From assembly GCF_026460945.1 (NCBI RefSeq), contig NZ_JAOVZV010000021.1:108347-172346 (forward strand): DNA of 64,000 nt, in the 5' to 3' direction. Both the position numbers and the translations under genes were made by a program. The stretch comes from Chryseobacterium luquanense. GTDB lineage: Bacteria; Bacteroidota; Bacteroidia; Flavobacteriales; Weeksellaceae. The notes below the pieces were generated by a model. It worked only from the letters and a program-made list of their open reading frames with translations. It made no database searches and was not told the origin of the DNA. This document shows positions 50,827 through 60,200 of the stretch, piece by piece; the stretch's first letter is position 1; every line of letters begins with the position of its first letter.

Positions 50827-53331
50827 ATGTTCAACAAAGCAATTACTGTATTAATCCTTGGCTTTTATTCGGTATTTTGTTCGGCCCAACAGGTTCGACC
50901 CGCAAAATCATCTGAAATCTACCGCGACCTCAAAACTCTCAAAAACATTCCTAAAGTTTTATATCTGGCGGCTCACCCTGATGATGAAAATACGGGATTA
51001 CTCTCTTGGTTGATCAACGACCAAAATGTGGAAACGGGCTATCTGTCTTTAACACGAGGTGATGGCGGTCAGAATTTATTGGGAACAGAGCAGGGAGCTG
51101 CTTTGGGTTTGATCAGAACGCATGAACTTTTGGAGGCCAGAAAGTTAGACGGCGCCCAACAGTTTTTTACCCGCGCAATCGATTTTGGGTTCTCTAAAAA
51201 TACGACAGATACTTTTAAACAATGGGACGAAAACAGTATTACGGCCGATGTAGTTTGGGTCATCCGAAAATTTCGTCCTGATGTGATCATCTGTCGTTTT
51301 CCGGCTACCGCTGCGGCAGGCCACGGACAACATGCGGCTTCGGCTGTGGTTGCTGAAAAAGCTTTTAAACTGGCAGGCGATAAAAACGCTTTCCCTGATC
51401 AATTAAAATATGTGAAGGTATGGCAACCAAAACGTGTATTGTGGAATACCTTCCGATTTGGAGCAGTTAATACAACCGCTGAGAATCAACTGAAAATTAC
51501 CGTTGGGCAATACGATGCACAATTGGGAATGGGCTATGGTGAACTGGCAGGATTAAGCAGAAGTCTGCATAAAAGTCAGGGAGCAGGAACGCAGTCTGTA
51601 GCTGGAATCAAGACTGAATATTTTAGTCACGTTGCCGGTGAGCCCGCAAAATCAACACTTTTTGATGGTATTAGTAAAAATTGGACGGCACAAGGAAACG
51701 CTGATATTGACCAGTCACTGGATAAAATCATTTCTGATTTTAATTTCAATCAACCTGATTTGAGTTTGCCCGCTTTGCTCGCATTACGAAAAAAGGTCAT
51801 GGCGCTAAAGGATTCAAACCTAAAAAAAGATAAAATAAAATCTCTTGACCAAATTATTTTAAACTGCGCCGGATTTATGGGTGAGGTTGTAACCAATCAG
51901 GCTGAGGCTGTTGCAGGAGATCAGTACAATTTTAGATTAAATTTGATATCAAGAGCTGAAAATCCTGTTGTTTTGGAAAATGTAAAATGGTTGAATCAGT
52001 CTGAAAGCTTTACCAGAAAACTGTCAAAAGATTCATTAATTACTATCGAACATAAAATTCAGATTCCTGCTGATGCAGCACTTACAGAACCGTATTGGTT
52101 GGCAAAACCAGCCACTGACGCAGCCACTTTTTCTGTTCCAAATGAAACTTTAATCGGTTTGCCGGAAGCAGAATCACCGCTGAATGTTTTGCTTGATTTA
52201 AAAATCGGTACAGAAAAGTTTCAGGTGAGACTTCCATTGTCTTTCAAAAAATTAGATCCGGTGCGTGGTGATGTAGTGGAGGCCTTGCGTATTATTCCTG
52301 CCTTAGAACTGAAATTTGCTCAGCCGTTATATTTAATTAAAGAAAATGAAGATTTGAATTTAAGCTTAAATTTTAAGGTTAATTCAAATAAACAGTTTGG
52401 TAATGGAAAAGTCAATCTAATGTTTAACGGAGAACGATTAGGTGGCGGGGATTTAAAATCAATCAATGGTAAAGAATTTACAGTTGATTATGTTGTTCCG
52501 AAAACCAAGCTTGCCTCAATCAATTCGAACCGTTTGCAATTGGATGCCAATTTTGTTTTAGATGGAATAACTTACAATAAAAAACAGGTATTAATTCAAT
52601 ATCCGCATTTGCCTTCTCTTCAATATTTTGCGCCTGCAACGGTTGCTGTAATGAAAGGCGACATTCAGGCGAAGGTTAAAAAAGTAGGCTATGTAGAAGG
52701 TGCAGGCGATTTCATTCCTGAGTTTCTGCGCATTGCCGGTATTCAGGTAGATGTCCTGAAAGACGGAGATTTCTATGGCAATCCGGATATGTCTGGCGGA
52801 AACGGAAGCCTCACTAAGCTTTCGCAATACGATGCAATTGTATTAGGAGTTCGTGCCAATAATACGGAGAAAAAACTGGGTCGTTGGATGCCATTTTTAT
52901 GGTCTTATGTAAAAGCCGGTGGTAATCTGGTGATGCAGTACAACACCAATCAGGATACAACGGTTAATCAACTGGGAATATATAATTTCAGCATTGCCAA
53001 TAAGCGGGTAACGGAAGAGAATACTGCAGTTCAATTTTTAGATCCAAATCATAAATTACTGAATTATCCGAACAAAATTACTACAGATGATTTCAACGGT
53101 TGGGTACAGGAGCGTGGCGCTTATTTCCCAGATCAATGGGATTCGGCGTATAAACCGCTTTTTGAAATGCACGACACTGGTGAAGCGCCTTTGCGGGGTT
53201 CAACTTTATATGCAAAATACGGAAAGGGTAATTTTATTTACACGCCGTTGGCATTTTTCAGACAGCTGCCTGCCGGAAATGTGGGAGCTGCGCGTTTATT
53301 TTTAAACTTTTTATCTGCACAGAAAAACTGA
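50827..53331 (+). CDS. Exported PIG-L family deacetylase
   Basis: 834 residues from ATG 50827, which opens on a signal peptide (KAITVLILGFYSVFCSAQ). The N-terminal PIG-L domain has the zinc motif LAAHPDDENTGLLSWLI and the second His in TAAAGHGQHAASAVVAEKAF. A long middle of beta-sandwich type (about 300-620) follows, and a C-terminal type-1 glutamine-amidotransferase-like or ThuA-like fold (DAIVLGVRANNTEKKLGRWM; AGGNLVMQYNTNQD). It probably removes N-acetyl groups from an extracellular amino sugar or glycan. Coupled to a tiny membrane protein and a symporter that may import the product. Confidence 0.9.
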   Translation: MFNKAITVLILGFYSVFCSAQQVRPAKSSEIYRDLKTLKNIPKVLYLAAHPDDENTGLLSWLINDQNVETGYLSLTRGDGGQNLLGTEQGAALGLIRTHELLEARKLDGAQQFFTRAIDFGFSKNTTDTFKQWDENSITADVVWVIRKFRPDVIICRFPATAAAGHGQHAASAVVAEKAFKLAGDKNAFPDQLKYVKVWQPKRVLWNTFRFGAVNTTAENQLKITVGQYDAQLGMGYGELAGLSRSLHKSQGAGTQSVAGIKTEYFSHVAGEPAKSTLFDGISKNWTAQGNADIDQSLDKIISDFNFNQPDLSLPALLALRKKVMALKDSNLKKDKIKSLDQIILNCAGFMGEVVTNQAEAVAGDQYNFRLNLISRAENPVVLENVKWLNQSESFTRKLSKDSLITIEHKIQIPADAALTEPYWLAKPATDAATFSVPNETLIGLPEAESPLNVLLDLKIGTEKFQVRLPLSFKKLDPVRGDVVEALRIIPALELKFAQPLYLIKENEDLNLSLNFKVNSNKQFGNGKVNLMFNGERLGGGDLKSINGKEFTVDYVVPKTKLASINSNRLQLDANFVLDGITYNKKQVLIQYPHLPSLQYFAPATVAVMKGDIQAKVKKVGYVEGAGDFIPEFLRIAGIQVDVLKDGDFYGNPDMSGGNGSLTKLSQYDAIVLGVRANNTEKKLGRWMPFLWSYVKAGGNLVMQYNTNQDTTVNQLGIYNFSIANKRVTEENTAVQFLDPNHKLLNYPNKITTDDFNGWVQERGAYFPDQWDSAYKPLFEMHDTGEAPLRGSTLYAKYGKGNFIYTPLAFFRQLPAGNVGAARLFLNFLSAQKN

Positions 53332-53435
53332 TGAGCAATCAATTTAAAAACTGGAACACCTGGTACATATTACTGGCTGCCGCACTGGTAGTTCAAATCA
53401 TATTTTATTATCTGTTTACTAAATTTTGGGCATGA
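53331..53435 (+). CDS. 34-residue single-pass membrane protein coupled to the symporter
   Basis: ATG at 53331 shares its A with the PIG-L stop (TGATG), and its own stop overlaps the symporter ATG (53432) as ATGA. The peptide starts MSNQFKNWNTWYILL; the stretch from Trp11 to Phe32 contains LLAAALVVQIIFYYLF, one transmembrane helix. Placement and size resemble the small helper subunits found before some SSS-family transporters, but this family is not identified. Double translational coupling argues that it is real. Confidence 0.65.
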   Translation: MSNQFKNWNTWYILLAAALVVQIIFYYLFTKFWA

Positions 53436-55123
53436 GCAATATAGACTGGACCGTCCTTATTTTCACACTGGTTGCGGTGGTTGTTTACGGGGTTTTTATC
53501 GGTCGTGGACAGAAAAGCAACGAATCTTACCTGAAAGCAGATAACAAAATGCCCTGGTACATTGTGCTCATCGGCATTATGGCCACGCAGGCAAGTGCCA
53601 TTACATTTCTTTCAGCACCGGGACAGGCGTATACCGATGGGATGCGTTTCGTTCAGTATTATTTTGGTCTGCCTTTGGCGATGATCGTGATCTGCATTAC
53701 GTTTATTCCGATTTTTCAACGTTTGAATGTTTACACGGCCTACGAATATCTGGAAAACCGTTTTGATAAAAAAACAAGGGTGCTCACTTCAATGCTTTTT
53801 CTATTTTCCAGAGGTTTATCTACAGGAATCAGTATTTACGCTCCGAGCATCATTCTGTCAAGCGTTTTAAACTGGAATATTTATTTGACGAATGTTTTGA
53901 CAGGTGGAATTCTTCTGATCTATACCTACGTCGGTGGTGCCAAAGCGATCGCTCATACGCAAAAATTACAGTTTTTGATTATTCTCGGAACTATGGCATT
54001 TGCAGGTTATCTTCTGATTCAAAATATGCCGAATGGAATTGGTTTTAAGGATGCACTTTATCTTGCAGGGAAATCCGGAAAACTCAACGTCATCACCACA
54101 GAATTCGACTGGAAGGATAAATACAATATCTGGAGCGGACTGATCGGTGGTTTTTTTCTGGCACTTTCTTACTTCGGAACCGACCAGAGTCAGGTAGGAA
54201 GATATATTACTGCGAAAGACAATACCAATGCAAAAATGGGTCTGCTGCTGAACGGATTGGTTAAAATTCCGATGCAGTTTGCTATTCTGTTGATCGGTGC
54301 TTTGCTCTTCGCTTTCTTTTCCCTGAAACCGGCTCCGGTTTATTTTAATGAACGTTCTTATCAATTTTTGAAGGACACAAAACCTGAACAGGCTGCTGTA
54401 TTTGAAAAAGAGCATCAGGATTTGCAGACAAAATTTAATGCAGAATCTAAAGAAATTTTAAAGTTAAAAGAAAATAATTCGCCTCAACTTCAAAAAACAA
54501 TCCAGGATTTTAAAAATACACAAACCGAAGTGAAAGAACTTCACGGCAGGGTAGAGGAAGCTATTAATAAGTCAAACTATAACGCTGAAAAAACCGATAC
54601 CAATTACATCTTTCTGTATTTCGTAAAAAACACCCTGCCTGTAGGAATGATCGGATTACTGTTTGCCGTGATTTTTCTGGCCAGTTGGGGGTCAATTTCC
54701 GCAGCGCTAAATTCCCTGGCCGCCTGCTCATTGAAAGATGTACATTTAATCTTCAAAAAAGAGATTCCTGATGATGCAACTGAATTAAAATACAGTCGTT
54801 TGCACACTTTAGCGTGGGGAATATTCTCGATCGGCGTTGCCATGTTTGCCACTCAAATGGGTTCCCTGATTGAAGCGGTGAATGTTTTGGGATCTCTTTT
54901 CTACGGACCGATTTTGGGGATTTTTCTGGTTGCCTTTTACTTTAAAAAAATCAATGGAGCGAATGTATTTGTTTCAGCAATTTTAGCAGAAATAGCGGTG
55001 ATAGCCGTTTATCAGTTCGATATCGTTTCTTTCCTTTGGCTTAACGTCATCGGGGCAGCGGCGGTGATTATTTTTTCGGCAATTGGATTACTGTTTTATA
55101 AGCCGAAAGATGTAACTTCGTAG
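53432..55123 (+). CDS. SSS family sodium:solute symporter
   Basis: 563 residues from ATG 53432, supported by the ATGA overlap. About 13 membrane helices; GVFIGRGQKSNESYLKADNK and MPWYIVLIGIMATQASAITF at the N terminus and SYFGTDQSQVGRYITAKD are typical of the SGLT-like branch. A charged insert of about 75 residues (roughly 310-390, e.g. LQTKFNAESKEILKLKENNS) is predicted coiled coil and interrupts the core. It probably imports a sugar or amino sugar released by the PIG-L deacetylase. Confidence 0.9.
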   Translation: MSNIDWTVLIFTLVAVVVYGVFIGRGQKSNESYLKADNKMPWYIVLIGIMATQASAITFLSAPGQAYTDGMRFVQYYFGLPLAMIVICITFIPIFQRLNVYTAYEYLENRFDKKTRVLTSMLFLFSRGLSTGISIYAPSIILSSVLNWNIYLTNVLTGGILLIYTYVGGAKAIAHTQKLQFLIILGTMAFAGYLLIQNMPNGIGFKDALYLAGKSGKLNVITTEFDWKDKYNIWSGLIGGFFLALSYFGTDQSQVGRYITAKDNTNAKMGLLLNGLVKIPMQFAILLIGALLFAFFSLKPAPVYFNERSYQFLKDTKPEQAAVFEKEHQDLQTKFNAESKEILKLKENNSPQLQKTIQDFKNTQTEVKELHGRVEEAINKSNYNAEKTDTNYIFLYFVKNTLPVGMIGLLFAVIFLASWGSISAALNSLAACSLKDVHLIFKKEIPDDATELKYSRLHTLAWGIFSIGVAMFATQMGSLIEAVNVLGSLFYGPILGIFLVAFYFKKINGANVFVSAILAEIAVIAVYQFDIVSFLWLNVIGAAAVIIFSAIGLLFYKPKDVTS

Positions 55124-55149
55124 TTGAATAAAAATCAATAAAGGATAAT

Positions 55150-55668
55150 ATGAAAACAATGATTAAAACTGTTGCAGTTGTTTTGGCTACAATGACGGTT
55201 TCAGTGAACGCTTTTGCTCAGGAAGCTAAAAAACCTGCGAGCCCTGCGGCTATGGCAACGGGAAAAATTAAAGATGCAAACATCACGATCGCTTACGCAA
55301 GTCCATCTGTTAAAGACCGTAAAATCTGGGGTGATTTAGTAGCTTATGATAAAGTATGGCGTGCAGGTGCCAATGAAGCAACTACTTTTGAAACGAGCAA
55401 AGATATTACTGTTCAGGGTAAAAAACTGCCTGCTGGAAAATACAGCTTTTTTTTAGTACCTAAAGAATCAGGAACGTGGACTGCCGTTTTTAATAAAGAG
55501 TCAAAACAGTGGGGCGCTTACAAATATGAAGAATCTAAAGATGCTTTGCGTGTTGATGTTAAAACAAAACCTCTACAGACAAAACAGGAAGCTTTGGTTT
55601 ATAAAGTAAACAGCAATGGATTCACAATGGATTGGGATAAAATCTCGGTTCCGGTTGAAATAAAATAA
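55150..55668 (+). CDS. DUF2911 domain protein
   Basis: 172 residues with a signal peptide (TVAVVLATMTVSVNAFAQ). DUF2911 signatures: KDANITIAYASPSVKDRKIW, GDLVAYDKVWRAGANEATTF and GKYSFFLVPKESGTWTAVFN. A secreted beta-sandwich protein common in Bacteroidetes, function unknown. It lies 26 nt after the symporter, so it is likely part of the PIG-L transcript, which ends at the hairpin just downstream. Confidence 0.88.
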   Translation: MKTMIKTVAVVLATMTVSVNAFAQEAKKPASPAAMATGKIKDANITIAYASPSVKDRKIWGDLVAYDKVWRAGANEATTFETSKDITVQGKKLPAGKYSFFLVPKESGTWTAVFNKESKQWGAYKYEESKDALRVDVKTKPLQTKQEALVYKVNSNGFTMDWDKISVPVEIK

Positions 55669-55687
55669 TTCTTAATTTAAGAAATTT

Positions 55688-55716
55688 AAATCCCGTTGAT
55701 GCGGGATTTTTTTTGT
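55688..55716 (+). terminator. Rho-independent terminator after DUF2911
   Basis: AAATCCCG (55688-55695) pairs with CGGGATTT (55702-55709), 6-nt loop, then a T tract to about 55714. Confidence 0.88.
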
Positions 55717-55914
55717 TTTAAAATTTTAATATTTAGCAAAGATTACTATTGTAAATTCCAGTGATATTGATTTCCCAACATTATTGAATAAATCGCTTTT
55801 ATAGATCACTAAACTTAAATAACAATGATGAATGGGGCTGCAACATTATTCAAATATTATTGTTTATTGAGATGTTTTCTCTAGTTTCCCAACGATCGTC
55901 TTCAGTATGAATGA

Positions 55915-57231
55915 TTAAAAGATATTACTGCCTTAAATTTCGACTATACAAAAAAACAGTGGGTGCCTTTTAAGGTAGATAGCATCAATACTGCTAAAAA
56001 ATATATTGTTATAAATTCTTCATTAAGCAGTGGTGATTTTATGCTTGGTGTTGTAAAACAACCTGAAAGCCCCGATGGAGGAGGACATGCTCAAACTTCA
56101 TTCAATGATTCGCCAATAGCAAATCCCGCTGAAAAAATTAACCTTATTGCTCCACCCACTCCTAATCAGCAAGGATCTGCAAATGTATCATATCCCATTG
56201 AAATCCCTGCAGGAATTGGAGGGTTTCAGCCAAATGTTTCATTGATTTATAATAGTGATAATAAATTTGGATGGGCAGGTACAGGATGGGATATTCCTGT
56301 AGAAACCATTGATATTGACACACGATGGGGAGTTCCTTCATTTTCAGATCATGAGAGTGAAATCTATTTAATTGCAGGGGAACAACTTGTTTTTAAAGAT
56401 GAATACTTGCCTAACAAATTACCATATAATGAAGTAAGGACATCTGACAGAAGATTTTACTATCGCAATGGCATTAAGGAAGGATATGTTATTACAAGAA
56501 AAGGAAATTCTCCATCCAGCTACACTTGGGAAGCATTAGATGGAAATGGCGTTAAAAAAGAGTATTTGAATATTCTAACGACTAATCCATCAAGTAATTC
56601 TTCAGGGAATGTAATTAAGTGGTTCTTGTCAAAAGTAACAGACCGCTTCGGAAATACCATTACATATAACTATACAGACTCATTCGATAGTGGAGGAAAG
56701 AATAAATATCTTTCAAAAATAACTTATAGCAATAATACGGTTGTCGAATTTGAGAATGGAGGAGGTGTACGAGGAGATATGACATTAAACTATAAGTTTG
56801 GAGTAAAACTGACTGATTCTAAAATCTTAAACAAAATCATCGTCAAACGAGCTGATATAAAAATTAGAGAATATCAGTTAGTAAATACTGATATCGGACT
56901 TTTTTCTAAAAGACTTTTAACAGAGATTATCCAAAAAGATGGCACTGGAAACGTTTTTAATAAGCATACTTTACAATATGCAAAAAATGTTACTGTTTTT
57001 GAAAAAGGAATTACACATGTTTATAATACTCCAAAGGATAATGCTGATGCAGGATCTTTTTCGGGAGGGCATACAAGTTTTATTTCCGGTACTTATAGCA
57101 GAAATAAGAATTTTAGAGGTGCAATTAGTTTAGGAGGAGGATTTTGTTTTTTCTTGGGTATTGATAAAAAAGGTACGGTAGGAGTTACGGCAAGCTATGA
57201 TGACAATAGGTCTTACGGAAAAAAATATTGA
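55915..57231 (+). pseudogene. SpvB-type N-terminal part of a giant RHS protein, 5'-truncated and frameshifted
   Basis: Protein-like sequence begins right after a TGA at 55912-55914 (LKDITALNFDYTKKQWVPFK) with no ATG; the first in-frame start-like codon is GTG at 55963. No signal peptide is present, whereas relatives are exported. The SpvB domain is clear: YPIEIPAGIGGFQPNVSLIY, NKFGWAGTGWDIPVETIDID and YTWEALDGNGVKKEYLNI. The frame ends at TGA 57229-57231, just after an A7 run (57219-57225). Reading one A fewer continues smoothly into SYGKNIDGDGLLDK. Hence both ends look damaged, or the 5' end is assembled differently in the cell. Confidence 0.75.
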
Positions 57232-60200
57232 TGGAGATGGATTATTGGATAAAGTATTCTATGGATCCAATGGAAATATACTTTTTAGAAAAAATAATAA
57301 AACGGCTTTTAGCAGTATATACTCTTCTTTAGGTATTCCTAATGGTACACCCATTCATAAACATAATAGCTACAATACTACTGTAGGTTTGGAATATTCT
57401 TTTGCCAGTGGAGTAGTAGGAGCTAATTATTCTTTTGGAAATAGCAATTCACCAACCTACTTTTCAGATGTCAACGGAGATGGTCTTGTAGATATGATCA
57501 ATTATGGAGATGTTTATTTTAGCAAAATTAGAAATGGTATACCTTCGTTTCAGTCTCAGACTGTTTCAAGTACATTTAATGTAACGGAAGAAACGCCAAA
57601 TGCTATTCTAGCTGGAAGCGGTGCTCAACAGGATACAATTATTTCAACAACTTTTGCAAAGTCTCTTGCTAATATTGTTAGAATGTGGGAGGCTCCCGTA
57701 TCAGGTAGTATTCAGATAAGTAGTGATTTTTATCTAACACAAAACTCTCAGGATGGTGTAGATTTTTGGATTGAAAAAGGAGACATGAGGAAAGTATATG
57801 AAGATATCACAGGGTTTAATCCTGTCAACTCAACAATTATTTCACCAATAGCTACATTAACTACACAGCAGACTCAGTCACTAAGTGCAAGTGTTGTTGT
57901 AGAAAAAGGTCAGAGAATATTTTTTATAGCTTCTTCTAAAAATAATGAGATAGGAGATAGGATCAATGTTACTTCAGATATTAGATACACATCTGTATTT
58001 GGAGTTTCAGATATGGGAATACAAGACGCAAACAACAATAATTATTTTAAATTTAATTCGAAAAGTCATTATTTGGCGTCCAGTCAAAAACCGAACATGG
58101 TTGCAGACCAAAGTAAGGTTAGGATTTCCTGGGATAATTTAAGCAATGAAATTTTTACGGATGATGTTGATTTTAAGATCTATAAAAGCGTGCGAAATGT
58201 TTCTGATACAACTTCAGTAATATCTCCTTCATCTGGAACATTAATCTATCATCATAAGTTGACTCAAAATGATGATCAACAAAATGTTACACCAGCCAGT
58301 AATCAGATTCCCAATATTGATATTACGGATTTGTTGGTTAATTCCAACGGAAACACCGTAACACTATTTTATTTCGATGTTTCAGCAGACACAAATGTTT
58401 CTTGGGGAAAAATTAAGTGGCGACCGACTATAACGGTAATGAATCCTACAGATACTACTGCTGTCTATGCTTTGGTACAGTATAATCCTTATTCAGAAAG
58501 ACTGATTAATACTTTGCCAAAAGACTTCAGAAAATATTTAGATCGACATTATTGTAAGGATGGATGTGTGAGATGTGATACAGATACTTCATATCTATTT
58601 CCTGATTTTAACGGAAATCAGAGCACAAGTACTAATTACACGATTAACCTTCCTTCCCTACATTCTACAAAAGTTACTTTTTCTTTAAAAATAAAAGATA
58701 ATGATGGAAATGTATATACTGAAAAAAATACAGTAGATGTAGTAAATAATGTGATGGCTATTCCTAAAATAAGTCTCTGCGCACTTTTAAAGAAAATACC
58801 GCTTAGAATAGGAGAAGTTTTTTCATTTCCGTTTTATTTTGAAATAAGTTCTGCAGATTATGTGGTTGCAAAAAAATTATCTTCGGTAAATCCGTATATT
58901 TTTCATTCCGAATATTTATCAGATCCATATTTTGCTAATACTGACCATAAAGCCGATTATTTTGGATCTCGTTCAGCTAATACTCATTATAATATGAATA
59001 CAGGTTTGGTGTATCAAGGTTGGGGAGGTTTTAGCTACAACGGATCCAAATATCCTACCGAACCAATTCGTGAAAGTGAGTTTGCAAATAATCCTTTTGC
59101 CAATGTTCCACTTCCGGGTGGAAGTTCGCCATGTAATCCATCAGCTCCAGATTATTATACCTGCATGACAAACTATATTATGCAGCAGAACAACAATCGT
59201 TATTTTACACCTTTGGAATTGGATGCAGAGAAGTATGCTTACATATCACCAATGGAACCAGCGGAACTTGGAGAAGAAGAAATGCAGCCTTATCTTTTGG
59301 GAGTTTCGTCAACCAGTTCAACGGTTATTACTACTCCTCTATTTGCGGTCCCTAATCCTAGAGGTATAATTCTTCGATCGACATTCGACTCATTCCACGC
59401 ATATGTCTCCGGACAAATCATACCTTGGCTGGGAATTAGTGCTCATGGTGGGATTTCGACAGACAGAACTTCAGATTATTTTCAGGATTTTAATGGGGAT
59501 GGTTATCCTGATGTTATTTCAGGAAAAAAATATCAGAAAACCAACATATTAGGTCAATTAGGTGGCGTTTCTTCTATTGCTGAAAAAGAGGTGAAGAGCA
59601 GAGGTTTTATCTTGGGAGCTGGTATTTCTGCATCTGCTTCAGTAGCAAAATTCAGTAATACGGATAGTAAATTCTTTGCAATAGGCGCAGAAAAAGATTC
59701 GCATACAAGTTCATCTTCATTTGCCCTCGGAATTGGCTTTGGTTTAAATATAGGAAAAGCTTGGGCTCAAGGAACAGGGGTTTGGGCCGATATCAATGGC
59801 GATGGATTGACAGATTATATATCGGATGGAAATTCTTATATCAATACAGGAGACGGATTTGTTGTTGACAATTACAATTGGGATGTTTCAGAAGTATCTA
59901 AGGGGGACTCTTTTGCACTTTCAGGAGGTGGAGGATTCAGTTTTGCCAACGGAAGCTGGGCGGTAGGTATTGGTCTTTCTAAGTCTAGTTTTACTGCAAA
60001 AACGGGATTGATCGATGTCAACGGAGATGGTATGGCAGATAAGATAGTTAAGAATGGGGATACTTATGAGATGTGGATTAATAACGGAACATCTTTTATG
60101 CCCCCTGCCAATTTCAACAAAAACTTTAGTCTTGATAATAAGCAGAATGCGTCCGGTTTTAATTTATACGGTACCTTATGTGGATGCTTTGGTGTAAAAG

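Noticed and set aside
53966..54415. 149-codon minus-strand open frame
   Set aside because: Antisense to the sodium:solute symporter; no family motif.
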